From positions 1 through 64,000 of the forward strand of contig JAJBUQ010000015.1 in assembly GCA_020860245.1 (NCBI GenBank): 64,000 nucleotides of DNA, in the 5' to 3' direction. Position 1 is the first letter of the stretch. Each line of letters opens with the position of its first letter. The position numbers were made by a program, and so were the translations under genes. Positions 42,493 to 52,966 of the stretch are shown here, piece after piece. Origin of the DNA: Rikenellaceae bacterium (GTDB lineage: Bacteria > Bacteroidota > Bacteroidia > Bacteroidales > Rikenellaceae). The notes beneath the pieces were generated by a model. It was not told the DNA's origin. It saw only the letters and a list, made by a program, of their open reading frames with translations, and did not search any database.

Positions 42493-43611
42493 TCATTTTA
42501 ATACACCAGAAAGATAATCAAGTATCTCATTTCGTTGTTTTTCAATTAAATCATTAATAGCATTATAATTTAACGGAGCAGCAATCCTTTCAATATCATC
42601 ATTGAGAATTCTATCTTCAAGTTTAAATTCACCGAGCAATGTCTCGATACGGGTATTCATTCCTGAGTGTCTACCTGAAAGAAGGGCGACTTTAAATAAC
42701 TTATTGTATAATATTGAAAATACACAACCATGAAAAGAATTGGTAATTATGTATTCGGCATTGGATATATCCCGAAGCCATTCTCCGATCGTAGGATATA
42801 TTTTTTCATACTCATCCACCCATCCTTGACTTGCGACATATTTTACTTGCAATTTATTCTCCCGTGCAAATTCATATACCTGATTCAGATCCAATTTACA
42901 TTGATTGCCTAAAAGGTAGATCAAGATATATTTATTAGTGGTATCTGACTTGTCATCATTCACAAACAGTTTATCGTATTCTTCTCTCGGAAGTAACAAT
43001 GTAGGATCGGGCACGCACAGGGCATCTGTTCTTCCTGCTCTTTTACAAATATCTAATCCTTTTTTCTCTCTTACCGTCACATAGTCAATTTTTCCTAAAT
43101 AATCCCTAACCAGTCTGAGATTTACTCCTTGGAAGTCACTGGGTCCGAAGCTCGCCGCATAAGACATGCGTTTAGCCGCCGCTGTACCAAAATTCAGAAA
43201 AAAAATATCGTCTACCGAATACCATACCTGGTCGCTTCCTGTAATATAAATATCTGCATAAGGCGGATCGGCTTTCAGTTCTTTACCCGAATAAATTTTC
43301 TCAGTATACTTTATATGATCGTTAAAAAAAGTATCAAAGTTGCGAGAATGAAATTCGGGAGGAGTTTTAAGGAATCTATTATTTATTAATTTTTTTGAAT
43401 ATGAAAAAAGTTTGCTAAGATTGAAAATTTTCAGATATCTTTTTAGCTTTCTACCAACGGTCAAATAAGGACGGTACATGTCATACCTTATAAGATACAC
43501 ATTATGTCCCAGCTTAGATAAAGATTTTTGGAGCGCAAATAATTGCAGTATTTGCCCATAATTATCATTAGACTGCCAATGAGTAACAACTGCGATATTT
43601 AATTTTTTCAT
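42493..43611 (-). CDS. Polysaccharide pyruvyl transferase family protein
   Basis: A 372-residue protein of the CsaB/PssM family. Signatures: VVTHWQSNDNYGQILQLFAL (NxGxxLQ-like start), DIYITGSDQVWYSVDDIFFL, MSYAASFGPSDFQ and the C-terminal AEYIITNSFHGCVFSILYNK (S-F-H motif). It likely transfers pyruvate from PEP onto a sugar, giving a negative charge. In Bacteroidales it is typically adjacent to the FrhB-like gene, as here. Confidence 0.88.
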   Translation of the reverse strand: MKKLNIAVVTHWQSNDNYGQILQLFALQKSLSKLGHNVYLIRYDMYRPYLTVGRKLKRYLKIFNLSKLFSYSKKLINNRFLKTPPEFHSRNFDTFFNDHIKYTEKIYSGKELKADPPYADIYITGSDQVWYSVDDIFFLNFGTAAAKRMSYAASFGPSDFQGVNLRLVRDYLGKIDYVTVREKKGLDICKRAGRTDALCVPDPTLLLPREEYDKLFVNDDKSDTTNKYILIYLLGNQCKLDLNQVYEFARENKLQVKYVASQGWVDEYEKIYPTIGEWLRDISNAEYIITNSFHGCVFSILYNKLFKVALLSGRHSGMNTRIETLLGEFKLEDRILNDDIERIAAPLNYNAINDLIEKQRNEILDYLSGVLK

Positions 43612-43625
43612 ATTGCCTGATAGGT

Positions 43626-44804
43626 CTAAGTTAGTTTGCGAATTAAACCCAATATACCAATTTTTCCTGAAAAATATTTTATTTGTTCTTTCCTAAAATT
43701 TAAGGAAGAAGTATATTTATCTATTATTTTATTTAAATTATTTGTTCCAGCATAGATTTCCTCAAAAAAATATTTTCTTGTCAATGGCAATTCTACGGAA
43801 GAGACTGCACTCGGATTGCCTTTAATGGCATTCTCAAATTCTGTGGATATTATTTCCAAGTTCAGAGTTTTAAAAATTTCCTCTCCTTTATCCGTATTTA
43901 TAAAACACAGACTAATTCCTGAATCATCAAAAAATTCAGGATGGTAAGCCTTTATACCCCAATAATCTCCTAATGTAATATCGCTGTGGCTTTTAAACAT
44001 TTTTTGCCGACATTTATAACAAGACGGACGCAAAAATATATCTTGTAAAAATCCTCTCATGAATAGATTTTTATTGATACTTTCCGCTAAAATCACATAA
44101 GATTTATGAGTCAGTCGATCGAGGCCATTGATTTTCAATACCGAATTATTCCAACCGTGGCTTTTATCTGTAAAGAATATATCTGTGATTTGCGCGTCTC
44201 CTGCCACCTCCTCACGATACAATTTCCATATTTCCGGACTTGGGACGCCATGACATATAAAATCGGCCAGATAAAGATTATCATAATCTTTTTTCAAAAA
44301 AAGTTTAAGTCCGGCGATTTGACATGGAGTTCCCACGAATAGGACTTTTCTATCATCGGATAAAAATTTTCTGACTTTTATAAATGTATCTTTCAGCTCG
44401 CTTTGAACATACTTACTTTTACGAAATCTCCTTAATTCTTCAATCTGATCGGTATGGTCATGAATAACATTCCAGTGTTCATCGAATCTGGCTCCAAATA
44501 CCACACCTCCTGTGTTTATTATAGTTTCTGCAAATTTTTGAAAGACACCTCCTGAAGAGCTGTCTTTTCTCAGATTTAAATCTTTATTCTTGGCTGCATA
44601 ACAATGCAGTGGAATTTTTTCAGAATTTTGATTTAAAACCGGACAGGTTTTTATACATAGTCCGCATTTTATACAATCTGAATCCTTAATCTCCGGATAA
44701 AGAAAACCTTCGCAATCTTTAGTAAGCCTTATACATTTTTGCGGACAGATCGCATAACAAGCAGAGCAACCACAACATTCTCCTTTATCTTTGATCTCGA
44801 TCAT
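43626..44804 (-). CDS. FrhB-like iron-sulfur protein of polysaccharide cluster
   Basis: A 392-residue protein. Two [4Fe-4S] ferredoxin motifs open it: CCGCSACYAICPQKC and CIKCGLCIKTCPVL. The rest is the coenzyme F420 hydrogenase/dehydrogenase beta-subunit fold (SSSGGVFQKFAETIINTGGV; FVGTPCQIAGLKLFL; LADFICHGVPSPEIWKLYRE). Bacteroidales do not use F420, and these homologues sit next to pyruvyl transferases in glycan loci; a flavin-dependent redox step on a sugar is assumed but unproven. Confidence 0.88.
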   Translation of the reverse strand: MIEIKDKGECCGCSACYAICPQKCIRLTKDCEGFLYPEIKDSDCIKCGLCIKTCPVLNQNSEKIPLHCYAAKNKDLNLRKDSSSGGVFQKFAETIINTGGVVFGARFDEHWNVIHDHTDQIEELRRFRKSKYVQSELKDTFIKVRKFLSDDRKVLFVGTPCQIAGLKLFLKKDYDNLYLADFICHGVPSPEIWKLYREEVAGDAQITDIFFTDKSHGWNNSVLKINGLDRLTHKSYVILAESINKNLFMRGFLQDIFLRPSCYKCRQKMFKSHSDITLGDYWGIKAYHPEFFDDSGISLCFINTDKGEEIFKTLNLEIISTEFENAIKGNPSAVSSVELPLTRKYFFEEIYAGTNNLNKIIDKYTSSLNFRKEQIKYFSGKIGILGLIRKLT

Positions 44805-44806
44805 AT

Positions 44807-46351
44807 TTAACTATTGCTTAAGACTCTAAACTTAAAATAATGGTATAATTTACCAACTGGTTTTTTTATAAGTTGTCTCTCATATTTATTTAAACCGACC
44901 ATCCAAAATACAAAAAGATATATTATACTATAAATAAAGATTGCAAATATAATATCAAAAAACTTAATTTCTTGCAGATAATTACTGACGAGCAGATACC
45001 CAAGAGCGGTGTACACAACTGGGAATATCGACATTTTTCCGATTTCTTTCCAGAACGTTCCGATAGCCAATGCCTGTTTTCGGGAATAGTAAATATTCAT
45101 GGTAATTACCTGCCCTATTATCAATGCTATCGAAGTACCGGCCGCACACCCTAAAACTCCGTATTGTTTCGCCATCGAGCTAGAAATTCCTATGCTGAGA
45201 AGTGCGATAATTATATAAGTGACCGAACGAAACTTCATTTGGTTCCGCGCCTGCAGAATTGTAATACCTATCGCCTGTATCAAAGGAACCGTCAGTGGAA
45301 TGAAGAACATCAGGCAGATAACGTAGGCCGTAGAATACTCTTCACCGGCCCACAGAATAATGAACTGTCTTCCGAATACTATAAATCCGGACAAAATAAA
45401 CGATATAACGATGAATTGCAAGCGGCCTAATCGGATAAATAAATCGGATATCTCTTTATCGGACTTATTCTGGGCAACCATTGAGGTTACCCGCGGAAGA
45501 AAAACTCCGGAAATGACAGAGGTAAAGTTCATGTACATCTGCCTCAGTGTTATTGCCACGGAATAAACCGCAACAGCGACCGTTCCGGATACAGCACCGA
45601 GAATAAACTGTCCGGTACTCCAGTAAATACGATCCATTATAGCATTTAAAAATATATAAAAGGAATATATGGAAACCTCTTTGAGAAATTTAAAATCATT
45701 TTTTTTGAAATGAATCTTAATTTTTATTTTATGTTTGCAGTACCAGTAATTTATAATAAGAGAAAAAATATTGAATGCCGTAGTAACGACAACCAGTGCT
45801 ATGGCCTTATATCCGTAATGTAACACCACCACCATAGCAACTGTACTGAGCAGAATGCGGATTATCTGAACTACCTTTTGAAAAATAAAATCTTCGTATG
45901 CGGTAATCACCGAACCGAAGAGGCTGAAAGGGAAGGTAACCGCCAGATTGAATATGAGTAGAATTATCATTATCCGGGCCTTATAAATCTCTCCGGAAGA
46001 CATCGTCGCTGCAAACAGCGCATCTATATTAAAATAAAGGAACGCACCCAAAATAACTGTTAAGAGGCTTATTCCGGAATATAATACCAAGAACATTCCG
46101 AACATCGAGTATTGTTCGTCCACCTTATTTTCTGTCCTGAATTTCGATGTATATCTTATGATAGCGTTGCCGAAGCCCAGATCCAGTACGGTAAGGTAGG
46201 AGATAACAGAGCCTACTAACGAGTATAATCCGTATTCCGACTGTCCGAGCATTCTCAACATATACGGAGTATATGTCAAGCCTACGAATGTATTAAGCCC
46301 TAATACGACATAAGAGAGTACGACCCCTGCTTTGAGTTGATTAACAGCCAA
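44807..46351 (-). CDS. Wzx-type polysaccharide flippase
   Basis: A 514-residue MATE/MOP-superfamily protein with about fourteen membrane segments. N-terminal features are LGLNTFVGLTYTPYMLRMLG, YGLYSLVGSVISYLTVLDLG and FGNAIIRYTSKFRTE, typical for lipid-linked oligosaccharide flippases. It is the first gene of the polysaccharide operon, directly behind the promoter at 46381-46411. Confidence 0.92.
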   Translation of the reverse strand: MAVNQLKAGVVLSYVVLGLNTFVGLTYTPYMLRMLGQSEYGLYSLVGSVISYLTVLDLGFGNAIIRYTSKFRTENKVDEQYSMFGMFLVLYSGISLLTVILGAFLYFNIDALFAATMSSGEIYKARIMIILLIFNLAVTFPFSLFGSVITAYEDFIFQKVVQIIRILLSTVAMVVVLHYGYKAIALVVVTTAFNIFSLIINYWYCKHKIKIKIHFKKNDFKFLKEVSIYSFYIFLNAIMDRIYWSTGQFILGAVSGTVAVAVYSVAITLRQMYMNFTSVISGVFLPRVTSMVAQNKSDKEISDLFIRLGRLQFIVISFILSGFIVFGRQFIILWAGEEYSTAYVICLMFFIPLTVPLIQAIGITILQARNQMKFRSVTYIIIALLSIGISSSMAKQYGVLGCAAGTSIALIIGQVITMNIYYSRKQALAIGTFWKEIGKMSIFPVVYTALGYLLVSNYLQEIKFFDIIFAIFIYSIIYLFVFWMVGLNKYERQLIKKPVGKLYHYFKFRVLSNS

Positions 46352-46380
46352 ATTTAAAGTATTTAAAAAATAAACGTTGG

Positions 46381-46411
46381 CAAAGTTATTTATTTTATCC
46401 GTACTTTCAAA
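46381..46411 (-). promoter_or_regulatory. Promoter of the polysaccharide operon
   Basis: On the minus strand, TTTG (46411-46408), a 19-base spacer and TAACTTTG (46388-46381) match the Bacteroidota consensus at every fixed position. Start site about 46374, so the leader before the ATG at 46351 is only about 23 bases; there is no room for an UpxY-type antitermination leader. No invertible-repeat pair is evident around it. The rest of the 46352-46771 gap is AT-rich with no gene that I can support. Confidence 0.78.
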
Positions 46412-46771
46412 TCAGGCAATATCTGAAATCAATATCGCGGACACACTTTTTAGCTATAAAAAATCCTTCGGAACCAATCCTTCTCATCATTTACACTACA
46501 AGTTAAACCTATTTAAAGCATGCACGATTTTCTACAATACAGAATCGATTAAATTCTCGACCGGATCCATTTTCCCGATACATTATTTTATTTAAGCCGC
46601 TATTAAAAGGAATCTAAAAATATCCGGGGTTCAAAATAATTTTCGAGGCAGCGACATGTAATTTTTAAGAATAAAAAAATTAATTGAAGATTAAAGCTTT
46701 AAATATTAATTAAAAAAATATTAATTTTATACTTGCCAAATTCATCAATTTACTAATTAACTTATTTTATT

Positions 46772-49700
46772 ATGAAAAAAAATCTATTTTATTTATTCCT
46801 TTTCTTTGCCGTTTTTAGCAATTGTACTAAGAATGATAAAGAAATCGATTCTGATTATACCCCGGTAACCATTAAGGGAATTTCGGATGAAGGGGTAGTC
46901 CTCGCATCTAAAGTCGGCTCCAGCGCTACATTCGAGGTAATTTCATCGCAGAACTGGACAGCCTCGGTAAAATCCGCGACCCAAAGCGATGTGGACTGGA
47001 TGACAGTTTACCCTATGCAGGGCGGGTCCGGCACAACAACTGTAACTATCAGCATTTCATCTGAAAATCCGTTAAACGACGAAAGATCCGCGAATATAGT
47101 CATCGGGCAAACTGCGATTACGGTAATACAGAAGGGTAAGGACGCGCTTATCCTGTCGAAAAGCAAATGGGAAGTGGATCCGGACGGTCAGACTATCGAT
47201 ATAGTCATGGAGCATAACGTAGATTACTCAATAGATATACCTCAGGAATACGGTTCATGGATAAGAAAAATAGGCACTAAAGCGCTCGAATCGACAACTC
47301 TTTCATTCGAAATAAGCGCCATCACCGACGAAGATCTCTGGACAAGCCGCAGCGGGGAATTTTATATAATAGGCAGCGGAGGCAGCGACGGATTGGTGGA
47401 TACGGTATATATATACCAAAACCAGAAAGACCGCATCGTGGCATCTGCTGAAAACGAGATAGTAAGCTATTTAGGAGGTGAAAGTATCCTTGCGGTTACG
47501 ACACGGAGTAATGTCGATTATTCTTACGAAATAATCGGAGATCCGCAATGGATACGGGTCGGTGATACTCCTGCAAATAAATCTCCTAAAGTAGACGTCG
47601 TTTATTTTACCATAGACCCCTACAATGAAATAACAGCCACCAACCGTACTGCAAAAATCGCCTTCACAAATTACGGTAATGCTTCCGATACGGTTTACGT
47701 TACACAATATTTTATGGACGCGATCGTAAGAACACGCGATTCTTATAACATCGATTACCATTCCTTCATTTTCGAGGTGGTAATGCAGACTAATACCGAT
47801 GATTACAGCTATCGGTTCGAATATGAAGGCACTCAGTCCGACTGGCTAAATCCGGAACGATTCGAAGAAGTAAAATCGCTGCCTGAGAAGAGCCTGATTT
47901 TTACCGCTAAACAAAATTTCGGCGCGGCGCGTACCGGAAAAATAATTTTTACCGCGAACGCTTCCGGCTTCGAACAGGAAGTAACCGTAACACAAGAAGC
48001 AGGCCCGGAACTCCGATCTTCGTTAGGACCGAGACTCATGTGGGCAGCAAGACGATTCAACAACGGAACCTTGAACGCCTCCAACTATACACGCGAGAAC
48101 AGCGCTCTGATCAGTTGGAGATTCATGCCTGACGACGACAAAGGTTTAGGCTTCGATTTATATAGGAAGGCTGCAAGCGGAGACGACTATGTCAAGCTCA
48201 ATTCAGACCCTGTTACGAATTCCACAAACTTCCTCGACGAGACTTTAAATGTCAATGAAGACAATCACTACCGCTTAACGAACGCTTCTACCGGAGAAAT
48301 TCTGGACGAACTATTGTTTACATCGGCAATGGCATCCGAGTCATACATATCGATTCCACTTATGCCTCTGGAAGCTCCTGACGCAGCTCATCCGTATATA
48401 GTAATGGACGTCGCAGTCGGCGACCTTACCGGAGACGGTGAATACGAACTTATTGTCAAACGCGAATGCGACGCATGGATGCAGGATGTTTATCATCAAG
48501 GTTATAGTCCGGGCGAGACTGTAATCGAAGCGTATAAAATGGACGGCACATTTATGTGGAGAGTCGGATTAGGGCCTAACATCAGCCAAGGGAAGCCCAC
48601 CTCTCCGTTTGCAGTTGCGGACTTCGACGGCGACGGCAGATGCGAAGTTCTGGTAAGAAGTTCCGAACTCACGACATTCGGTGACGGCACGCAGATCGGA
48701 GATGTAAACGGCGACGGAATAACATTCTATCAGGAAGAGGCGGACGGACGTCTCCTTTCAGGACCGGAGTTTTTCTCCGTACTCGACGGGTTGACGGGAG
48801 CGGAACTTGCACGGGCGGATTATATCGAACGCGGACCTAAGGAAGAATGGGCTGCTACTTGGGGCGACGATTGGGGTAACAGAATGAACCGTTATTTAGT
48901 AGGCTGCGGTTATTTCGACGGAGTCGATAAGAAACCGAGCGTACTGATAACACGAGGATACTACGCTAAAACCGTACTTGAAGCATGGGATTTCGACCGT
49001 GCGACCGGTCTCACGAAGAGATGGAACTTCACTGCGACCCCTAATGGAGAGAATTCGGCGTTTGCAGGGCAGGGGAACCACCAGATGGCGCTCGGCGATA
49101 TCGACGGCGACGGCAGAGACGATATTGTTTACGGTGCTATGTCGGTAGACAGTTACGGACGCGGAATGTACAGTTCAGGCTGGGGACACGGCGATGCCCT
49201 GCATCTGGGTAAATTCGACCCTAATAGGTCGGGACTTCAAATCTGGTCATGCTTCGAGGACGGACATAAAGGAGCCTCGTTCCGCGACGCTAAGACGGGA
49301 GCGGAGATTCACGGCTTCGATAATCCGGGAGATGTAGGACGCGCACTTATAGCGGATATCGACCCCAATGTTCCGGGTTGCGAGATGTGGACCAGCGAGG
49401 GAGATGTTTACGATGTGAATGGTAATTTCCTTTATACTATCGACGATATCGGAGGTTCGAGATGGGGCGCTACCTTCTATACAACCAACGCTATATGGTG
49501 GACGGGATCGCTTAACAGGCAGTTCTTCGCACGCACGATGATTGACGAATATATTCCGGGATCAGGAATCTCAAGAGTGAACACCCTCTCATTCTTAGGG
49601 GTGGACTATACCAACGACACTAAGGGTACTCCGGCATTCTACGGAGATATATTCGGTGACTGGCGCGAAGAGATAATCTTCCCAAGCAGCGACCATACCG

Positions 49701-49855
49701 AGATCAGGATAATTTCCACTCCGCACGTAACGGAATACAGGTTCCCTTATCTGATGAGCGACCATATTTACCATTTGAGCACAATACATCAGAACGTAGG
49801 CTACAATCCACCTACGCATCTTGGATATTACCTCGGATCGGATCTTTTAAAATAA
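46772..49855 (+). CDS. BACON-repeat rhamnogalacturonan lyase (PL11-like)
   Basis: A 1027-residue lipoprotein (lipobox FSNC). Residues 25-415 are four BACON-like beta-sandwich repeats, each with a pattern such as SSQNWTASVKSATQSDVDWM ... ERSANIVIGQTAITVIQKG. From about residue 415 (GPRLMWAARRFNNGTL) to the end is a family 11 polysaccharide lyase with its eight-blade propeller and repeated Ca-binding DxDGDG motifs: VADFDGDGRCEVLVRSSE, IGDVNGDGITF, LGDIDGDGRDDIVYGAMSVD, and IFGDWREEIIFPSSDHTEIR. PL11 enzymes cut rhamnogalacturonan I by beta-elimination. The BACON repeats likely lift the enzyme from the membrane or bind glycans. It is a single gene ended by the strong hairpin at 49859-49900. Confidence 0.93.
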   Translation: MKKNLFYLFLFFAVFSNCTKNDKEIDSDYTPVTIKGISDEGVVLASKVGSSATFEVISSQNWTASVKSATQSDVDWMTVYPMQGGSGTTTVTISISSENPLNDERSANIVIGQTAITVIQKGKDALILSKSKWEVDPDGQTIDIVMEHNVDYSIDIPQEYGSWIRKIGTKALESTTLSFEISAITDEDLWTSRSGEFYIIGSGGSDGLVDTVYIYQNQKDRIVASAENEIVSYLGGESILAVTTRSNVDYSYEIIGDPQWIRVGDTPANKSPKVDVVYFTIDPYNEITATNRTAKIAFTNYGNASDTVYVTQYFMDAIVRTRDSYNIDYHSFIFEVVMQTNTDDYSYRFEYEGTQSDWLNPERFEEVKSLPEKSLIFTAKQNFGAARTGKIIFTANASGFEQEVTVTQEAGPELRSSLGPRLMWAARRFNNGTLNASNYTRENSALISWRFMPDDDKGLGFDLYRKAASGDDYVKLNSDPVTNSTNFLDETLNVNEDNHYRLTNASTGEILDELLFTSAMASESYISIPLMPLEAPDAAHPYIVMDVAVGDLTGDGEYELIVKRECDAWMQDVYHQGYSPGETVIEAYKMDGTFMWRVGLGPNISQGKPTSPFAVADFDGDGRCEVLVRSSELTTFGDGTQIGDVNGDGITFYQEEADGRLLSGPEFFSVLDGLTGAELARADYIERGPKEEWAATWGDDWGNRMNRYLVGCGYFDGVDKKPSVLITRGYYAKTVLEAWDFDRATGLTKRWNFTATPNGENSAFAGQGNHQMALGDIDGDGRDDIVYGAMSVDSYGRGMYSSGWGHGDALHLGKFDPNRSGLQIWSCFEDGHKGASFRDAKTGAEIHGFDNPGDVGRALIADIDPNVPGCEMWTSEGDVYDVNGNFLYTIDDIGGSRWGATFYTTNAIWWTGSLNRQFFARTMIDEYIPGSGISRVNTLSFLGVDYTNDTKGTPAFYGDIFGDWREEIIFPSSDHTEIRIISTPHVTEYRFPYLMSDHIYHLSTIHQNVGYNPPTHLGYYLGSDLLK

Positions 49856-49858
49856 ACG

Positions 49859-49900
49859 TAGTAAACTAAAGGCTGCCAATAGGCAGCCTTTAGTTTACTA
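49859..49900. terminator. 19-bp perfect terminator hairpin after PL11 gene
   Basis: Positions 49859-49877 and 49882-49900 are perfectly complementary, loop AATA. Short T/A flanks suit it to end the plus-strand lyase transcript. Confidence 0.85.
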
Positions 49901-50091
49901 TTATCCAAAGACGGATTCGAATACCTTCCGTTATATCGAGGCGGAAGCACGGCGGTATAAGTATAAATATTATTGAAGACAAAAATAGGGCTGTGCGTAT
50001 CATTTACCGCACTCTTCGATAGCGTGTCTTAACGGTTCCAATAACTGTACGTTTACAAGCGGAGATTCCGCCTTTGGTTCCTATATTATAT

Positions 50092-50123
50092 AACGATGGC
50101 CGCCCTGACGAGCAGCCATCGTT
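50092..50123 (-). terminator. Terminator of the TonB-receptor operon
   Basis: AACGATGGC (50092-50100) pairs with GCCATCGTT (50115-50123), with an inner GC/GC pair around the loop CCTGACGA. It lies 19 bases past the stop of the receptor gene at 50142. Confidence 0.7.
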
Positions 50124-50141
50124 TGATTGAAGTTAAAAATT

Positions 50142-52931
50142 TTAGAAACTATAACTCACGGTCATAACGTAAGTCCTCTGTGGAGCCAACGCCATAGGAC
50201 GGTAAGAATATTCCTTATTGAACAGATTCGATATCATAAACTGGAAGTTGAGCTTGTCGGTAACCTTCACTCCCGCGCGAAGATCCATCACAAAGTAGCT
50301 TTTATTATTTTTTTCCCAGTAAGTCTCGAAGGTTTTTCCATCGGTATTGCCTAACAAAATTTCACGCACATAATCCATAAGACCGTATTGGCCATTCACC
50401 AAACCTCTCTCGTCGAGGAAGATGTAATCTACTGCAAGGGTTTTACTTTTCACCGTAATATTGGTTCCGATCGTGAAACGGTTCCACTCATAGTCGATAG
50501 ATCCCTTGAAAGTATGCTTCTGCCTGTATTTCAAATATTTCGAAGGATTGGACTTCTCTTTGAAGGTGAGCGGGTCTGTAATTTGATCCTCTATCTCGTT
50601 CTTTTTCTTATAATCGGGGTCTCTGGGTTCGAGATAAACATATCCGATATTGTACAGGAATCTCATTCCAGGAGCAATATCGAATGTACCGTTGGTAGAT
50701 ATATCGACACCGTATATCTGTGCCTTATCGATATTATAGAATTGGGCTCCGAGTCCGGGCATCTGTCCGTCAGACATCATGTCGATAAGCATACTGAGGC
50801 TATTGACGTGCTCATACGTATCATTATTGAAGAAACCGATATTAAATTCTACCATATTCTTATATTGAGTATAGAATCCGGCAACGTCGAGGAATCCCTG
50901 GAATCGTCCGATTTTATAACCCTGTACAACACCGATCTCCGCATTGAATCCGGTCTCCTCTTTTAAATTGTGATTAGGGAATACCCCCACTCCTCCTATA
51001 TCTTTACGTGCGAATTTCTCGACAATGGAAGGATATCTGTATCCCTGTCCGAACGATGCACGAATGAAGGTATAATCGGCTGCCTGATAATTGAGTCCTC
51101 CGCGGAAGATGGGTTTAAACGGAACCTTGACACCGAACATTTTTGTTTCAGCTTCACGGTAGTGGTCGTCCACCCTGTAATACTCTCCGCGGACACCGGC
51201 AGACACACTCAGGCGGTCGAAGAACCTTTGGTCATATTGAAGATAGAGTGAAACGTTATCGCTCCTATGCGTCCCGGTGAAGGATGATTTATTGGTCACA
51301 TGGTCGTATGTCGCACCAGTAGTGATCTTGGCTCCTCCGAAGTCCTTATGGAACTGATAATCGAGGTAATAGGTAAAATTCTCATCCACATAGGTTTTAG
51401 GATCCTTCCCTACGTCGGAGAGCCACGACACTGTATTGGACAGATCGCTCAGAGGATTGCCGTCCCAATTATTCATTATCCACCCTATCAAATCCATGTA
51501 GTCGGCTGTGGTAGCAGTCGGGAATACGCTGCCGAGTATATCGAAGAGTCCGTCCACGATATTCTCGACGTTACCGTCGAGGATCGGAAGGAGTATCTCC
51601 GGGCTGAGTAAATTTCCAAGCTCCGATAATGACGTGATATCGGTACCCATATTGCCTAAAATCTCCAGTATCGATTTGGAAGCACCTCCGGATAAAATAT
51701 TATCCGCTTCGTACATAAATCTTCCCCTGATACGATGCGACGAATTTTTCTCTAAATTCACAAAGTTGAAGAACGGATCGATACTGAACGTATTTCCCTC
51801 GCGCGCCATATTGGTTACGGCAGAAGGCTGCAGCGCTTCCGTAGCGGAACGCCACACAAGGAAGTCCGCGCTCTTATCGGTTACGAAATTATAGTTCGCA
51901 CCGTAATTTATTATATTATCGCTCGGCTGATAGTAAGTCACGTTACCGCCTATACGGAATCTCTTGCGGTAGCCCTGTTCGCGGTAGCCTTCATCCGTCA
52001 GCATATTAAGTCCTGCCGATACGTCGAAGTCACCGATACGTCTGGTATGGGAAAAATCGATCCCTTCGAACATAGGGTTACGTACTCCGGAATATACAGA
52101 ATTGCGAAGCGGACTCTTAACAGCGAATTTGCCTTCGGTCCACATAGCCTTATCCCACCATATATAGTCGGAATTAGAAGGATTGTCGTATACACCTACA
52201 TAATATTTAATAGTAGTCTTAGGTTCGATTCCCGGACGGCCGCTCCGAATGTTTATAAGACCGTTAAGTGCAGACGACCCATACAGCACGGACGATGCGC
52301 CTTTGATGACCTCGACCTGTTCGATATTCTCCATTGGAATCATACTCCAATTGATCTCTCCGTTTGCAGCCCCGAGAACAGACATTCCGTCGAGAAGCAT
52401 AAGACTTCTCGAACCCACCCCGTACGTCCATCCGCTTCCTCCGCGGATCGAAGGCTGTCCGTCGTTGATATCGACGCCCGGAAGTGTGTTGAGAGCCACG
52501 CCGAGATCGGTCGGAACCTGCCTCTCGATCGCATTGGCACTCATAACCTCCATAGAGACAGTAACTTCATTGAGTTTCTGTTCGAAGCGTCCCGCACTGA
52601 CAACGACATTCTCGAGAAGCTGCACGGACTGTTCCATATAAATATTTCTGGTAACGGTATTCCCTTCGCTTACCACCACCGGAATACTCTGTTCAGCATA
52701 ACCTACGAACGAATATATGATAGTCGTACCTCCGTCTGGAACCGGAAGGCTGTAAAATCCTTTGGCATCGGTAGTTACCCCCCTGTACTCTCCTCTGACT
52801 GTATATGTCACGGTAGTACCTACCAGCGGTTTTTTTGTTTGGTCGTCATAAACGTATCCCTCAACGGTCTGTGCGAAAGATATCGAGTATGACACAATCG
52901 AAATAATTGTTATTAATAATAATTTCTTCAT
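50142..52931 (-). CDS. TonB-dependent receptor with carboxypeptidase-like N-terminal domain and large loop insertion
   Basis: A 929-residue outer-membrane receptor. Order: signal peptide; carboxypeptidase D regulatory-like domain (VEGYVYDDQTKKPLVGTTVT, residues 23-105); plug (VVVSAGRFEQKLNEVTVSME, VDINDGQPSIRGGSGWTYGV, EVIKGASSVLYGSSALNGLI); barrel ending in APQRTYVMTVSYSF. Between about residues 405 and 515 a roughly 110-residue helical, hydrophobic segment is inserted in a barrel loop (ILEILGNMGTDITSLSELGN, VENIVDGLFDILGSVF, YMDLIGWIMNNW). I know no standard receptor with this insert. It is the second gene of an operon with the lipoprotein at 52967, which has similar Leu-rich segments, so the two probably form a surface uptake pair. 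Substrate unknown. Confidence 0.85.
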   Translation of the reverse strand: MKKLLLITIISIVSYSISFAQTVEGYVYDDQTKKPLVGTTVTYTVRGEYRGVTTDAKGFYSLPVPDGGTTIIYSFVGYAEQSIPVVVSEGNTVTRNIYMEQSVQLLENVVVSAGRFEQKLNEVTVSMEVMSANAIERQVPTDLGVALNTLPGVDINDGQPSIRGGSGWTYGVGSRSLMLLDGMSVLGAANGEINWSMIPMENIEQVEVIKGASSVLYGSSALNGLINIRSGRPGIEPKTTIKYYVGVYDNPSNSDYIWWDKAMWTEGKFAVKSPLRNSVYSGVRNPMFEGIDFSHTRRIGDFDVSAGLNMLTDEGYREQGYRKRFRIGGNVTYYQPSDNIINYGANYNFVTDKSADFLVWRSATEALQPSAVTNMAREGNTFSIDPFFNFVNLEKNSSHRIRGRFMYEADNILSGGASKSILEILGNMGTDITSLSELGNLLSPEILLPILDGNVENIVDGLFDILGSVFPTATTADYMDLIGWIMNNWDGNPLSDLSNTVSWLSDVGKDPKTYVDENFTYYLDYQFHKDFGGAKITTGATYDHVTNKSSFTGTHRSDNVSLYLQYDQRFFDRLSVSAGVRGEYYRVDDHYREAETKMFGVKVPFKPIFRGGLNYQAADYTFIRASFGQGYRYPSIVEKFARKDIGGVGVFPNHNLKEETGFNAEIGVVQGYKIGRFQGFLDVAGFYTQYKNMVEFNIGFFNNDTYEHVNSLSMLIDMMSDGQMPGLGAQFYNIDKAQIYGVDISTNGTFDIAPGMRFLYNIGYVYLEPRDPDYKKKNEIEDQITDPLTFKEKSNPSKYLKYRQKHTFKGSIDYEWNRFTIGTNITVKSKTLAVDYIFLDERGLVNGQYGLMDYVREILLGNTDGKTFETYWEKNNKSYFVMDLRAGVKVTDKLNFQFMISNLFNKEYSYRPMALAPQRTYVMTVSYSF

Positions 52932-52966
52932 TATTGTGATATTTATTATATCTGTTCGGGTAATAG

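Noticed and set aside
46377..46595. 72-codon plus-strand frame before the PL11 gene
   Set aside because: It covers the minus-strand promoter of the polysaccharide operon and has no protein-like pattern.
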